DNA of 64,000 nucleotides from Adlercreutzia agrestimuris (GCF_943193125.1 NZ_CALPCX010000001.1:248001-312000), one strand, 5' to 3'. Positions 1 through 10,499 are shown, counted from the first letter of the stretch. Numbers and translations are program-made. The notes: generated from the sequence alone by a model not told the origin.

Positions 1-206
1 CACTGTTTTGGAGGCAATACCAAAATAGCAAACGCGACTGCGAATATCTGCAGCGTAAAGGGTATCGGACCAAAGGGAATAACCACCCATGCCGACACCG
101 CCATAATGGCAATGCAGAGACCCACAAAGACAACAAAGCGCGTTTTTGAGACTGGTTTTGCTTTTACTTCCGCTGGATTCAGCGTCGTTTTCACTTCTTC
201 TTTCAT
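1..206 (-). CDS. bioY: Biotin ECF transporter S component BioY (partial, N-terminal part)
   Basis: Only the first 68 or so codons are inside the window; the gene runs off the left edge. After a charged cytoplasmic N-terminus (MKEEVKTTLNP) comes a hydrophobic helix and then the segment IPFGPIPFTLQ, which matches the conserved BioY motif following the first membrane helix. BioY is the substrate-binding membrane subunit that captures biotin for an energy-coupling-factor transporter. The ATG at 204-206 is preceded by AGAGGAA on the minus strand. It starts 17 bp after the MATE gene ends and is the last visible gene of a leftward run that also contains birA, so biotin uptake and biotin attachment are linked here. 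The identification rests on a short stretch. Confidence 0.8.
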   Translation of the reverse strand, partial: MKEEVKTTLNPAEVKAKPVSKTRFVVFVGLCIAIMAVSAWVVIPFGPIPFTLQIFAVAFAILVLPPKQ

Positions 207-223
207 AGTTCCTCTTCTCTCCC

Positions 224-1711
224 TCAAAACTTACAGGTATTTTCGCCACTCTGAAGCTTGCGCAGGCGTCTCATCTCCAGCGCAATGAATATGAGTGTGG
301 TGAAAATTGAAAGGAAGTCAGCCGCAGGCGTGGCAAAATAGAGAGCATCAAGGCCATCAAGATGCCACGGTAATGCAGGCAGGATATGAGGAAAAATAAC
401 CAATAACGGAACGAGAAATAAAATCTGACGCGTAAGCGATAAAAAGATTGACTTAAGAGGCTGACCTGTTGCCTGGAAATAGTTCGCACCAACAATCTGA
501 AAACCAATAAAGGGCAGCATTGCCAATTGAATTTGCAAAGCAAAGCAGGTGAAACTGCGCAGATTGTCGTCAGTCATGCCAAAGAATCCCACAATAGTAT
601 TCGGGAACAGATGAATTGTTGCCCATAAAATCACCGCGATACCCGTAGCACCAGCAATGCCGCACCACAGTGTTTTTCGAACGCGTGGATAGAGCTTCGC
701 GCCATAGTTGAAACCCAAAAGCGGCTGCAAGGCAATAGACATACCAATAAGAGGTAGTACGGAGAACATTGAAACGCGTTGGACAACACCAATAGACGCC
801 AATGCACCTTCTGCACCATAAATGCTCTGACCACCATACAAATTAAGCAGATTATTGAGAACAAAGTTCACAACAGCCATGCCAGCCTGCACCGCAAAGC
901 TTGCCAGCCCAAGCGACAAAATCATACCCACAGTGTGAGCTTTTGGTCGCATATAAACGAGCCTGAGCTTCATGGGAACGTTTTTGGTGAAGATAAAGTA
1001 ATACAATACCGTGGCACATGAAATTGCCTGACCACAAATGGTGGCGAATGCGCTTCCTCGCACTCCCCATCCAAGCACCATCACAAACAGATAGTTAAAT
1101 GCTGTACATGATATAGCACCAATCACCATAGTTAACAGCGCGCGATTTGGCGCCCCCGTAGTGCGAATAAAGTTGTTCACACCCATGCCAATGCACTGAA
1201 AAATAAAGCCAACTGAGATGATTTGGATGAATTCTTGTGCATAAACCCAATTCTCAGCAGTAGCACCTGAAACAGTCAGCAAGCCACTCACCGTTGCGGG
1301 AATATGCGCAACAAGAATCACCGCAACCGCAAACATAAGCGAAAGCGTTACGGTATTTCCCAGGGAGCGATTAGCTTCTTCACGATTACCTTCGCCCATC
1401 CGAAGCGCGGCAAGCGCATTGCCACCATTGCCCACCAACATAGCAATTGCCATAAATACAGTCATGATAGGCATTGCCACCGTAGCAGTTGAAAGGCCAA
1501 TTTCACCCATGGCATTACCCAAAAAGATTGAGTCAATCAGGTTATAAGCGCCATTAACAAGCATTCCCAAAATGGAAGGAACAGCAAATTCTACGATGAG
1601 TTTAGGAATAGACGCAGACCCCATGCGAGTAACTTTGTCTGGCTTTTGCGCCATTGATGGGTGCTGTGCTGGACTTGCCGTTTCGACTACCCCAGGCTGC
1701 TGCTGTGCCAT
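224..1711 (-). CDS. MATE family multidrug/cation antiporter
   Basis: An integral membrane protein of about 495 residues with the twelve-helix pattern of the MATE (DinF/NorM-like) family: MGSASIPKLIVEFAVPSI opens helix 1, and the two halves repeat the same arrangement. MATE proteins export cationic compounds in exchange for Na+ or H+; the substrate here cannot be read from sequence. I use the ATG at 1709-1711 with AAAGG upstream at rather long spacing; a GTG at 1756 in the same frame would add 15 residues. It lies between birA and bioY in a leftward run, so it could conceivably serve the same metabolism, but no sequence feature shows that. Confidence 0.85.
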   Translation of the reverse strand: MAQQQPGVVETASPAQHPSMAQKPDKVTRMGSASIPKLIVEFAVPSILGMLVNGAYNLIDSIFLGNAMGEIGLSTATVAMPIMTVFMAIAMLVGNGGNALAALRMGEGNREEANRSLGNTVTLSLMFAVAVILVAHIPATVSGLLTVSGATAENWVYAQEFIQIISVGFIFQCIGMGVNNFIRTTGAPNRALLTMVIGAISCTAFNYLFVMVLGWGVRGSAFATICGQAISCATVLYYFIFTKNVPMKLRLVYMRPKAHTVGMILSLGLASFAVQAGMAVVNFVLNNLLNLYGGQSIYGAEGALASIGVVQRVSMFSVLPLIGMSIALQPLLGFNYGAKLYPRVRKTLWCGIAGATGIAVILWATIHLFPNTIVGFFGMTDDNLRSFTCFALQIQLAMLPFIGFQIVGANYFQATGQPLKSIFLSLTRQILFLVPLLVIFPHILPALPWHLDGLDALYFATPAADFLSIFTTLIFIALEMRRLRKLQSGENTCKF

Positions 1712-1881
1712 AATGCTTCTACTACCTTTCACGCATGTATCCTGCTCGGAAAACACCGCCTATCTCTTGCCATGCAGATAAAGTACAACCTTTACTGAAA
1801 GAGACATAATTTTAGCGTGATCAGAATCTTTCACATCAGAAATTTTTCAAAGCGTTTGAGCTTTGGCGCAGACGGCAAAAC

Positions 1882-2697
1882 TTATGAACACGGTATGAGA
1901 TGAGCTTCGCCCGAAGCAAGCGCAACCGACGCTCCATCAGGTGTAGTAAGCAGCAATTGACCAGCGCAATCTATGCCACAAACACAACCTTCGCCCAGTA
2001 AATTACCCAGACGATCTTCTATTGCAACTGGTAGGTCTTGCAAAGCTGAGTAGCGATTAAAAAGCTCCACGAATGGCTGAAAGCCTTCTGAGAGCCACTG
2101 CCTATAAAGCGTTTGAAATGCCGAGAGTTCTGCTTCAAAAACTGCATCAAGTGCAGCTTGAGTACCCAATGGCTTAAGCGCTGAAGCCATATCAGCCACA
2201 TACGCAGGACGATTCTTACCGGGAATGTCAAACGCCACTTCATTGGGTGCCACGACATTAATTCCCACGCCTACGCAGATTCCCCCCGCATGCGCTTCAA
2301 GGGAAATGCCGCACAACTTAGAGAATCCTGTTTCCTTTGCTCTTGCTGATCCCTCTTCTTCGCAGCTCGTTTCACGCGAGAGCACCACATCGTTTGGCCA
2401 CTTAACTTGAATTGCAGATACATAGGGCGCATCAACAAGCGCTGCAAGAGCTCGCCTAACCGCAAGTGCCACCACCAAGCTCAGTGTTGGTAGTTGCGCC
2501 TGATCAACCTCAGGCCTCAAAAGAAAAGAAGCGTACAATCCGCCCTCGGGGCTTGCCCACGCTCTTCCTTGACGACCATATCCGCCCGTCTGCTTTTGCG
2601 CACGAACAACAAGCCCTTCAGGCTCTCCTGCCTCAAGCGCTCGTTTAACGAGATCATTTGTAGAGGTAACCTCATCAAAGGTGCGAACCGTAAACAT
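1882..2697 (-). CDS. birA: Biotin--[biotin carboxyl-carrier protein] ligase, class I
   Basis: Activates biotin with ATP and transfers it to the carrier lysine of biotin-dependent enzymes. The 271-residue protein has the ligase signatures in order: TSTND near residue 11, GGYGRQGRAW near 38 (the biotinyl-AMP loop, normally GRGRxGR), KWPNDVV near 100, and a C-terminal SH3-like part. There is no N-terminal helix-turn-helix, so it is the monofunctional type and not a repressor. A likely substrate is encoded in this window, the AccB carrier at 31.1-31.6 kb with its EAMKMMNE motif. It follows the folP-folK gene closely on the same strand, with MATE and bioY downstream. Confidence 0.92.
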   Translation of the reverse strand: MFTVRTFDEVTSTNDLVKRALEAGEPEGLVVRAQKQTGGYGRQGRAWASPEGGLYASFLLRPEVDQAQLPTLSLVVALAVRRALAALVDAPYVSAIQVKWPNDVVLSRETSCEEEGSARAKETGFSKLCGISLEAHAGGICVGVGINVVAPNEVAFDIPGKNRPAYVADMASALKPLGTQAALDAVFEAELSAFQTLYRQWLSEGFQPFVELFNRYSALQDLPVAIEDRLGNLLGEGCVCGIDCAGQLLLTTPDGASVALASGEAHLIPCS

Positions 2698-2728
2698 AGC
2701 AAATCACAATCAAACGAGGCTTTAGCGC

Positions 2729-4057
2729 TTATACCTGATCTATCTTGCGTGACCAGCCAACCCGAGCAGATCTCTCAACTGCATCATCTGCTACAGATTT
2801 TCCATTGGCTAAGACATGCGTGGGACGGATTTCTTCTAACGGTGCCACTACAAAATCTCGCTCAAGCAAAAGCGGATGGGGCAACGTCAGTTCTTCGTCA
2901 TCACAAACATAGAGCTGATAATCCAAAATATCCAGATCGCATGTACGCGGTCCGTTTTCTATTTCGCGAACACGACCAAGACTATTTTCAATTGCTTGGA
3001 GGTATTTCAGCAGTTCACGCGGCGGAAGGCCTGTTCGCACAATCAAAACCGCATTTACGAACGTGTCCTGCTCAAGGTAATATGCCGGTTCGCTTTCGTA
3101 ATATGATGAAATATCAATAATATCGGTATCAGGAATGGTGCAAATCCCTGAAATTGCTTGATTGATCATGGCAATCTTACCCTCAAGCTCTTCGCCTGGC
3201 TCTGCAACGAGTGCCACATTGCATCCCAGACTTATAAGCGCATAGGGTCGTAAATCTTTGAGCACTTCTGCTGTTTTTGCAACATTGTGCGTACGAATGA
3301 TGGTAGCCCCTGCTTCGCAAGCAAGAAGCGCTATCTGAGCAGACACCTCATCACGATCAATCGGATTGGGGATGTCATAGTACGCCCCTATGAAACTCTT
3401 GCGCGAAACAGCCACCATAACAGGATAACCAAGGCGAGCAAACTCAAAGTAATTGTAGGTAAGCATACGTGTTTGTTCTGCTGTTTTACCAAAGCCAGGA
3501 CCAGGATCTATGCAAATTCGCTCACACGCAATGCCCGCTTCTTCAAGTCGCTTTGCACCCTCTTGCAAATACTGACTCACCTCGGCAACAACGTCTTGGT
3601 AGGTCGGATCATCTTGCATAGTCTGCGGCGTGCCCTGCATATGCATCAGCACGACGCCGCAATCATGAGCGGCAACTGCTTCTATCATAGCAGGATCACG
3701 AAATCCTGAAACATCATTAATGATAGAAGCACCAACCTCTAAACACGCCTTGGCAACTTGCGCATGTCGGGTATCCACGCTAACGCAGACGTTTTCTGCC
3801 ACTAGCGCAATTACTACCGGCAACACACGCTGAAGCTCTTCTTCGGGCGTCACAGGGTCTGCGTTTGGACGCGTTGACTCTCCACCCACATCAATTATGA
3901 GCGCTCCCTCATCAAGCATACGATGTGCCTGCTCAAGCGCCGCATCAAGTTCAACATACTTACCGCCGTCAGAAAACGAATCGGGCGTGACGTTAAGGAT
4001 GCCCATTATTATGGGCATCCGAGCGTCAAAACTAAAACTACCGCAGTGCCAAATCAC
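2729..4057 (-). CDS. folP-folK: Dihydropteroate synthase fused to HPPK (FolP-FolK)
   Basis: A 442-residue fusion of two consecutive folate-synthesis enzymes. Residues about 12-270 are dihydropteroate synthase: MGILNVTPDSFSDGG, the DVGGESTRP loop, NDVSGF and the late arginine-rich strand. Residues about 275-440 are 6-hydroxymethyl-7,8-dihydropterin pyrophosphokinase: SLGCN at its start and GPRTCDLDILDYQ carrying the catalytic acidic pair. HPPK makes the pyrophosphorylated pterin that DHPS joins to p-aminobenzoate, so the fusion joins adjacent steps, although in reverse order along the chain. The ATG overlaps the ftsH stop (ATGA), implying translational coupling. Both domains look complete. Confidence 0.93.
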   Translation of the reverse strand: MIWHCGSFSFDARMPIIMGILNVTPDSFSDGGKYVELDAALEQAHRMLDEGALIIDVGGESTRPNADPVTPEEELQRVLPVVIALVAENVCVSVDTRHAQVAKACLEVGASIINDVSGFRDPAMIEAVAAHDCGVVLMHMQGTPQTMQDDPTYQDVVAEVSQYLQEGAKRLEEAGIACERICIDPGPGFGKTAEQTRMLTYNYFEFARLGYPVMVAVSRKSFIGAYYDIPNPIDRDEVSAQIALLACEAGATIIRTHNVAKTAEVLKDLRPYALISLGCNVALVAEPGEELEGKIAMINQAISGICTIPDTDIIDISSYYESEPAYYLEQDTFVNAVLIVRTGLPPRELLKYLQAIENSLGRVREIENGPRTCDLDILDYQLYVCDDEELTLPHPLLLERDFVVAPLEEIRPTHVLANGKSVADDAVERSARVGWSRKIDQV

Positions 4058-6390
4058 TCGTTGGTACCTTTCGGGTCATCAGACTCTTTGTCAGCAGACG
4101 CTGAATCAGTTGGTTGGTCAGCCGTCGACGTTGCGTAAGGATCTTCTCCTGCAGGGGCAGGCGCCTCGGGCGTTGAATCCATAACATCTTCGCGAACAAT
4201 CTCTGCATCAACCTGTGCCTGCGTTGGCATATCGCTCAGATCAGCATCCTGTGCTGCCGGCCTATACGGACCATTAGCATTCTGGTCACCAGGCTCTACA
4301 GCAGCATCACGCCAGTTCGGATTTGCCAACTGCTCATCACGTGCACGAGCTGCTGCTTCTTCAGCCTCTTTGCGTGCGTTAATCTCATCTTCGTGAGAGA
4401 GATATTCATCCCACTCGTTATTGAGAAGTGCCTCACAGGCTTCGCCCTCAACCGTCTCACGTTCCAAAAGCACACTTGCCATGAGATCCATTTGCTCTTT
4501 ATGGCTTGTCAAGATGTCATATGCACGGTCATGCGCTTCTTTCATGATGCGCGCAACCTCTTCGTCAATACGACGAGCCGTCTCTTCTGAGTAATCTTGA
4601 GTATTGCCATAGTCTCTACCCAAAAAGACTTCATGGTTAGGCTGGCCAAAGACCTGCGTGCCAAGCGGAGACATACCGTACTGCGTCACAATGGCGCGTG
4701 CCATCTTTGAAGCGCGCTCCAAGTCATTGCTTGCACCAGTGGTGATATCGTCGCAGAAAATCTCCTCAGCAACGCGACCGCCCATAAATACTGCCAATTC
4801 ATCGCGCATTTCACCAAGGCTATTGAGTACCTTGTCTTCTTTCGGAATAGACAGCGTGTAGCCCAACGCACGACCACGCGAAATGATTGAAATCTTATGT
4901 ACCGGATCAGCGTGATCTAGCAAGTGGCCAACTAAGGCATGACCACTTTCGTGGTAAGCGATAGTGTGCTTAGTCTTCTCGTCCATGACTCTGCCCTTGC
5001 GCTCAGGACCAGCAATGACGCGCTCCATAGATTCGCTTACTTCTTGCTGCGTGATAATCTTTTTGCCACGGCGTGCTGTCAAAAGAGCACTCTCATTCAT
5101 GAGGTTTGCCAGATCGGCGCCAGTAAAGCCAGGCGTAAGTTTGGCCACCTTAGACAGATCAACATCGCTTCCAAGCGGCTTGTCTTTTGAATGAACCTGC
5201 AAGATCTTTTCGCGACCCTTTACGTCAGGGGCATCAACGACAATCTGACGATCAAAACGACCCGGACGAAGCAAAGCAGGATCCAAGACATCAGCGCGGT
5301 TGGTTGCCGCAATCAGAACAACCGAGTCATTAGCCTCAAAGCCATCCATCTCTACGAGAAGCTGATTGAGCGTCTGTTCGCGTTCATCATGGCCGCCACC
5401 AAGACCGGTACCACGCTGACGACCCACCGCGTCAATCTCGTCAATAAAGATAATGGCAGGTGCAGCCTCTTTTGCTTCCTTGAACAAGTCGCGAACGCGC
5501 GAAGCACCCACGCCAACAAACATCTCAACAAAGTCAGAACCAGAGATGCTGAAAAAGGGCACTCCTGCTTCACCAGCAACAGCTCGTGCAAGAAGCGTCT
5601 TGCCGGTACCCGGAGGTCCAACTAACAAGCAACCGCGAGGAATCTTTGCACCCATGGACTGGTACTTCGCAGGATTTGCTAAGAAGTCCTTAATCTCTTG
5701 CATCTCTTCAACAGCCTCGTCAACACCAGCTACATCAGAGAATTTCACATTAGGACGCTCTTCAAGAGTCTTTTTCGCTTTGTTCTTACCAAAGCTCATC
5801 TGTGAATTGTTAGCCTTCTGCATTTGAGAGAAGAAGAAGAACAAGAACAAGCCAATCAGAAGAATGGGCAACAGCGTCAAGAAGATGTCACCAAAGGGGC
5901 TTGGCAGTTGCACCTCATAAGGAATATCGGGGTGCTTGGCCATGAGCTCTCCCAATGAGCCATCCACCGTAGCAACATAATTGTGTTCGCTTCCCAGCTC
6001 AACCATGTCAACATCGGTTGTGCCCATGCCACCTGCGGCTTTGCCCGTATCAGGATTAGTGACAGTTGCCATGCGTGCATCCAGCGCGCGGAAAGCTGAA
6101 TTGAAGGCATCAGCCGCAGCAGAACCTGCGGTGATAGCGGGATAATACGTTCCCGACACCGTGCCATCGCCTGCGCTATATACCACGTTGTTTACACGAT
6201 CCTGTTCAACAGCCTGCTCAAACTCCGACATAATCAAACGGTCGGTAATCTTCGGACCCTCAGCATCCGACAAGCTCATAAACTGCTGACCAACAAAAAA
6301 AGCTACCAACAAAAATAAGAGCACTGAAATAATGGTTGTTCTTGCATTTGGTTGTGGTGCTTGCGGTTTATTCGGAATATTTTGTGCCAT
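4054..6390 (-). CDS. ftsH: ATP-dependent zinc metalloprotease FtsH
   Basis: Membrane-bound AAA+ protease that degrades misfolded and regulatory membrane proteins. Residues about 17-37 form transmembrane helix 1 and about 170-190 helix 2, enclosing an extracytoplasmic domain. The AAA module has GPPGTGKT (Walker A), [10 protein letters not shown] (Walker B), the [11 protein letters not shown] pore-loop region and the second region of homology. HESGH near residue 480 is the zinc site of the M41 peptidase domain. At 778 residues it is longer than many FtsH proteins because of an acidic, Pro/Ala-rich tail of about 120 residues, typical of actinobacterial homologues. Its position between hpt and folP is the common tilS-hpt-ftsH-folP arrangement. 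Confidence 0.97.
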   Translation of the reverse strand: MAQNIPNKPQAPQPNARTTIISVLLFLLVAFFVGQQFMSLSDAEGPKITDRLIMSEFEQAVEQDRVNNVVYSAGDGTVSGTYYPAITAGSAAADAFNSAFRALDARMATVTNPDTGKAAGGMGTTDVDMVELGSEHNYVATVDGSLGELMAKHPDIPYEVQLPSPFGDIFLTLLPILLIGLFLFFFFSQMQKANNSQMSFGKNKAKKTLEERPNVKFSDVAGVDEAVEEMQEIKDFLANPAKYQSMGAKIPRGCLLVGPPGTGKTLLARAVAGEAGVPFFSISGSDFVEMFVGVGASRVRDLFKEAKEAAPAIIFIDEIDAVGRQRGTGLGGGHDEREQTLNQLLVEMDGFEANDSVVLIAATNRADVLDPALLRPGRFDRQIVVDAPDVKGREKILQVHSKDKPLGSDVDLSKVAKLTPGFTGADLANLMNESALLTARRGKKIITQQEVSESMERVIAGPERKGRVMDEKTKHTIAYHESGHALVGHLLDHADPVHKISIISRGRALGYTLSIPKEDKVLNSLGEMRDELAVFMGGRVAEEIFCDDITTGASNDLERASKMARAIVTQYGMSPLGTQVFGQPNHEVFLGRDYGNTQDYSEETARRIDEEVARIMKEAHDRAYDILTSHKEQMDLMASVLLERETVEGEACEALLNNEWDEYLSHEDEINARKEAEEAAARARDEQLANPNWRDAAVEPGDQNANGPYRPAAQDADLSDMPTQAQVDAEIVREDVMDSTPEAPAPAGEDPYATSTADQPTDSASADKESDDPKGTNE

Positions 6391-6402
6391 ATACTAAATC
6401 TC

Positions 6403-6948
6403 TTATTCGTAAATCTCGGGTTTCAAAATGCCAATGTAGGGCAAGTTGCGATAGCGTTCTGCATAATCTAGTCCATAGCCTACTATGAATTGATCAGGAC
6501 ACTCGAAACCGGTATACAAACAGTTTATTTCTGCCTGCGCTTTGGTCATCTTTCGCAATAAAGTGACCACTTCAAGCGATGCCGGATTACGCGTTGCAAG
6601 GTTTTCCAACAAAAACTGCAACGTCAGTCCTGAATCCAAAATGTCTTCGGCAATGATGACGTGTTTTCCAGAAATATCGGAAGACAAGTCCTTAATGATT
6701 CGCACAACACCTGAGCTTTTAACTCCGTTACCATACGAAGACACCGCCATATAGTCCATCTCAAGCGGCAAATCAATTGCACGCACGAGATCAGCCATAA
6801 AAATGGCAGCTCCACGAAGCACCGAAATAACCACGATGCCTTCATCGGCGCGATCTGCGTAGTCTTTCGTAAGGGCGGCGCCCATTTCCTGTACGCGTGA
6901 AAGGATATCTTCTTCGCTAAAGATGATTTCCGAAATATCACTATGCAC
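6403..6948 (-). CDS. hpt: Hypoxanthine phosphoribosyltransferase
   Basis: Purine salvage enzyme that makes IMP or GMP from hypoxanthine or guanine and PRPP in the cytoplasm. The 181-residue length is normal. VLRGA (residues about 45-49) is the pyrophosphate loop, and AEDILDSGLT (about 100-109) is the PRPP-binding motif with its acidic pair. The start is a GTG, which has AGAGGTTG a few bases upstream on the minus strand. It ends 12 bp before ftsH starts, so both are probably cotranscribed. Confidence 0.95.
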   Translation of the reverse strand: MHSDISEIIFSEEDILSRVQEMGAALTKDYADRADEGIVVISVLRGAAIFMADLVRAIDLPLEMDYMAVSSYGNGVKSSGVVRIIKDLSSDISGKHVIIAEDILDSGLTLQFLLENLATRNPASLEVVTLLRKMTKAQAEINCLYTGFECPDQFIVGYGLDYAERYRNLPYIGILKPEIYE

Positions 6949-7047
6949 GATATCAACCTCTTTGCTCTACGCGAAAGTTAATTCGTACTAGTGTACCATT
7001 GCCCCTTTTGAGATGAGAGCCAATCGCGCGAAGCTTGCAACTTGCCA

Positions 7048-7752
7048 TCATTTTTCCATGGGATGGGGCACAAAAATGTCAGGAAGTTCACGCATAAGAC
7101 GTCCAACTGGCAGTCCAATGACGTTATCCATGTCACCATCAATTCGCTCAATAAGCGAAGCGCCTTCGCCTTGAGCAGCATATGCACCCGCTTTATCAAA
7201 CGACTCCCCTTTGCGCAGATAGTCGGCAATTTCGTCATCGGTAAGCTCTTTAAATGTAACACTTGTCCTATCAACAAAGGTACGAAATCCCAATGAAATA
7301 TTCTCTGCTTCTGGTGCGGCCAAAAGCCACACCGATACACCGGTGAGCACCTCATGTGTCCTGCCAGCAAGCTTGCGCAACATGCGTTTGGCATCCGACA
7401 AACTTGCCGGCTTGCCAAAGATTTCTCCATCCAGTACCACCACAGTATCTGCACCCAAAACAGCAGCCATTCCCGTGTAGTTCTCAGCAAGAACCTCTTG
7501 CACAACCGCGCCTGCCTTGCGCTCGGCCAGCTTCTTTACGGCTTCTTCGGGGTTGGCAAGTAGATCTGGCTCAAGCGTCTCATCAACTGGCGTCTGCGGC
7601 GTGCGCACGACAAAAGAGATATGCGCTTGAGTGAGCAAATCGCGGCGACGCGGTGACGCGCTTGCCAGAAATATATCAACTTGATCAGGCATTTCTGGTT
7701 GTTCTTGTGCGCTCTTTTGCTCTTGATCTAAGGGGGTGTTTTGTTCGGTCAT
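7048..7752 (-). CDS. maf: Maf-like nucleoside triphosphate pyrophosphatase
   Basis: A 234-residue protein whose residues about 26-230 are a Maf domain: LASASPRRRDLL is the phosphate-binding signature, followed by PVDE, LGADTVVVLDG with the metal-binding Asp, and SFDKAGAYAAQG. Maf proteins hydrolyse non-canonical or methylated nucleoside triphosphates, or dTTP/UTP, to monophosphates and are linked to septum inhibition. The first 25 residues are a polar Gln/Glu-rich extension that most family members lack. The ATG has GGAG seven bases upstream. It sits between tilS and hpt on the same strand with gaps of about 100-130 bp. Confidence 0.92.
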   Translation of the reverse strand: MTEQNTPLDQEQKSAQEQPEMPDQVDIFLASASPRRRDLLTQAHISFVVRTPQTPVDETLEPDLLANPEEAVKKLAERKAGAVVQEVLAENYTGMAAVLGADTVVVLDGEIFGKPASLSDAKRMLRKLAGRTHEVLTGVSVWLLAAPEAENISLGFRTFVDRTSVTFKELTDDEIADYLRKGESFDKAGAYAAQGEGASLIERIDGDMDNVIGLPVGRLMRELPDIFVPHPMEK

Positions 7753-7885
7753 TGATTTGCTCCTTATAATACTTCATGGTATTTGGTCACGTTGTTCGTT
7801 TGGCTGACAACCCTAGCAGATGCTTAAAGCCGTACAGAGCTGCGGACATCCCTCGTTTCACTTACAGGTGAAACCAAGGTGCAAC

Positions 7886-9004
7886 TTATACGCGCTTACG
7901 ACGGGCCCTAAATGCAGCCATCGGCTCAATTCGCACACCTTGCTTATTTGCACTTACCGCGATATTTCCTTGAATGTTTGTCACGTATCCGCTGTTAATC
8001 TGCGCGTCCACCCAGGCATCCAGCACTCCGTCAACAGATACGCTCTCTACGCGTGCATCAGCACCGAGCATCATTTGTAGCACGCGCACAATTAAACGGC
8101 GCAAAAGCGGAAGCGGCTGAGCTCCTAAGTCAGGCGCCAAGATGCAACCCGCTGTCGGATCTTGGTCGTCAAGCCAGTCAACGTAGCGTTCAAACAATTC
8201 ATCCACAAAGGATTCAAGCATATCATCTTCGTCAGCAATAAGATTCATGGAGCGCACCAATGTCTCAGTGAGCTGCGGATTTCTCTCTTTCGCGCGAGGA
8301 ACAATTTCATGGCGAACATACGCACGGAACCGATCAGTATGTGCATTGGTGGCATCTTCACGCCAAAGCTCGCCATGTTCATCTCTCATGCAAGGCATAT
8401 CAAGCGCCACGCGTGCTTGCAGATAAGTGCGCAGTTGATCTCTGCTCAGGTCCAAAAGCGGACGAACAACTGGACCGTTTTGGTACAGCATAGAGCGAAA
8501 ACCACCCGGTCCGGTTCCCACAATTGAGCGCATATAGAAGTTTTCAATGCGGTCATCGGCAGTATGTGCTGTCACGATTCTTCCTGATGAGAGCGGATAT
8601 GCTTCGTGCATACACATGCTTGCCAGCGCTTCATGTGCTGCAAGATAACGCTCACGTCGGGCCACTGCCTCTAAGTTTTCGCCACTTCTTTTGGCTTCAC
8701 CACGCACGTCTATTTCACACATAAAGAGCGGTATATCCAGGAGCTGAGCTATCTGAGCTACAAACTGCGCGTCTTGCGCGGCGTCTTCGCCACGAAGCTG
8801 ATGATTCACATGCAAAAGAGCCAGCGGCCCAATTTTTCCTTGTTCGCGCAGGTCAGCCATTATATAGGCAAGAGCCGCCGAATCAGATCCGCCCGAAACC
8901 ATCAGCAAACATGGTGTCTCTGAAGACAGAAGTTCGCGATCGTGCATCGTTGATAACGCCTGTTCGGATATGTGTTTGAGAATTGTGCTTGGAGTATCGC
9001 TCAT
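7886..9004 (-). CDS. tilS: tRNA(Ile)-lysidine synthase
   Basis: Attaches lysine to C34 of the AUA-reading tRNA-Ile, so that it decodes AUA and accepts isoleucine. The PP-loop ATP pyrophosphatase motif SGGSDSAALAY lies near residue 38, followed by HVNHQLRGEDA and the HTADDRIEN motif of the TilS family. The C-terminal third is diverged. I place the start at the ATG at 9002-9004, which overlaps the stop of the upstream methyltransferase (ATGA); a longer in-frame version would begin at 9046 inside that gene. tilS-hpt-ftsH neighbourhoods are widespread, and here maf is inserted between tilS and hpt. Confidence 0.92.
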   Translation of the reverse strand: MSDTPSTILKHISEQALSTMHDRELLSSETPCLLMVSGGSDSAALAYIMADLREQGKIGPLALLHVNHQLRGEDAAQDAQFVAQIAQLLDIPLFMCEIDVRGEAKRSGENLEAVARRERYLAAHEALASMCMHEAYPLSSGRIVTAHTADDRIENFYMRSIVGTGPGGFRSMLYQNGPVVRPLLDLSRDQLRTYLQARVALDMPCMRDEHGELWREDATNAHTDRFRAYVRHEIVPRAKERNPQLTETLVRSMNLIADEDDMLESFVDELFERYVDWLDDQDPTAGCILAPDLGAQPLPLLRRLIVRVLQMMLGADARVESVSVDGVLDAWVDAQINSGYVTNIQGNIAVSANKQGVRIEPMAAFRARRKRV

Positions 9005-10407
9005 GCGTTCTCGCTTTCTGATGGCCTGACAGCTTGCGCCTCGCACGCAGCGAAAGCCAGAGGCAAGTTGGCTGACTGAGATGCATTATGGGTAAGCACC
9101 GCAATGGTCTCAACGTGATCGGTGTGAGGAAACATATCAACAGGAACCACGCGCTCAAGGCGATATCCGTGCTTCACCAAATAGGAAACGTCACGCTTTT
9201 GCGTGGTGGGATTGCACGAAATATATACCACACGCAGAGGAGCTAGACGCACAACTGAACTTAAGAACTCCTCCGTGGAACCTGCACGCGGCGGATCCAT
9301 TAACACCACGTCAATCCGCTCGTCACGCTCGGCAAGATCAAGCAAAAACTCAGTAGCATCACAAACGACAAATTGCGCGTTCTCAATGCCGTTATGACGT
9401 GCGTTTTCTTTTGCATCGCGAATGGCAGAGCGCACCGAATCTACACCAATCACACGCGCCGCGCCCCGCTGAGCCGCTACCAGCCCAATCGTACCTGTAC
9501 CGCAATACGCATCCAAGACGGTCTGCGTGCCATCAAGTGCGGCCAAATCAAGTGCTCGCTCATAGAGAGCTTCAGTCTGCACTGCGTTGACTTGGTAAAA
9601 TGATTGCGAAGAAATTCTAAAGCTCAAATTGCAGAGTTTATCAAGAATAAAACCTGGACCATAGAGCACGCGCTCCTTTTCGCCAAGAATAACATTCGTT
9701 TGTCGCTCGTTAATGTTTTGCACAATCGTTGTGATAAATGGACAACGTTTTACCAGCTCACGGCAGAATGCCTTTGATCCTATGAGCGTCTGCGCATTTG
9801 TCACAAGCGTCACAAGCACCTCACCTGAAGTATGACCAACGCGCACAATCACATGGCGAATCAATCCTGTGCCAGTGTTTTCGTTATAAGGCTCATACCC
9901 AAATGACACCATAAGCTCTTTGATGGTTTGGATGATAAGTTTCGCTTGCGCATTCTCTATCAGACACGCATCAGTTGGAATAATCTCATGCGTTCCTTGC
10001 GCGTACATACCGCACAAAATTTCATGCGTTGGCGCATTTCGTTTGCTTTTGCGTGTTTTTGCTGGAAGGCTGCCGCGTGACGATTTTTGGTTTTCACCCC
10101 GATTTGAACGCAAGCGCTTGCCGGGGGCAAACGGCGACGTTACCTTGTTGCGGTAATGATACGGCTCAGTCATGCCCATAACCGCTTCAACGCACTCAGG
10201 TGCCACAATATCAGCGAATAGTTCCTGGACACTTGCACGTTTTTTCGCCAGTTGTTCCTCGTAGGGAACATCAATATGCTGACAGCCGCCACAAAGATGT
10301 GCCACCGGACAGCGCGACTTTGCGTCAACCTGGGCATTCCGCAGGGGTCTTTTTCGCTGCGGTGACGTCTGTGGTTTTCGCGATTTTGATTGCTTGTGAT
10401 TTGCCAT
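9001..10407 (-). CDS. 23S rRNA/tRNA (uracil-5-)-methyltransferase, RlmD/TrmA family
   Basis: SAM-dependent enzyme that methylates C5 of a uridine in rRNA or tRNA. The N-terminal part is basic, then CPVAHLCGGCQH supplies the cysteines of a 4Fe-4S cluster seen in RlmD/RumA-type members. The methyltransferase half has VLDAYCGTGTIGL (SAM loop), LMDPPRAG and the catalytic cysteine in YISCNP. A TRAM domain is not obvious at the N-terminus, which is unusual for RlmD. The ATG at 10405-10407 is used; a TTG at 10425 is possible but the ribosome site is weak for both. It is divergent from the dimethylargininase gene, with a 92-bp gap that holds an ACTATAGT palindrome at 10442-10449. Confidence 0.88.
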   Translation of the reverse strand: MANHKQSKSRKPQTSPQRKRPLRNAQVDAKSRCPVAHLCGGCQHIDVPYEEQLAKKRASVQELFADIVAPECVEAVMGMTEPYHYRNKVTSPFAPGKRLRSNRGENQKSSRGSLPAKTRKSKRNAPTHEILCGMYAQGTHEIIPTDACLIENAQAKLIIQTIKELMVSFGYEPYNENTGTGLIRHVIVRVGHTSGEVLVTLVTNAQTLIGSKAFCRELVKRCPFITTIVQNINERQTNVILGEKERVLYGPGFILDKLCNLSFRISSQSFYQVNAVQTEALYERALDLAALDGTQTVLDAYCGTGTIGLVAAQRGAARVIGVDSVRSAIRDAKENARHNGIENAQFVVCDATEFLLDLAERDERIDVVLMDPPRAGSTEEFLSSVVRLAPLRVVYISCNPTTQKRDVSYLVKHGYRLERVVPVDMFPHTDHVETIAVLTHNASQSANLPLAFAACEAQAVRPSESENA

Positions 10408-10499
10408 AAAAACTCGTTCATTCAATCCATTTCAAGAGTACACTATAGTATACGCGACACGGCAATGAGGTAGACCGTGTAAAACCGATAGGAGATTCC

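Noticed and set aside
7858..7880. Terminator hairpin TTTCAC/GTGAAA after tilS
   Set aside because: The stem is short, with no T-run on either side; kept only as an uncertain structure.
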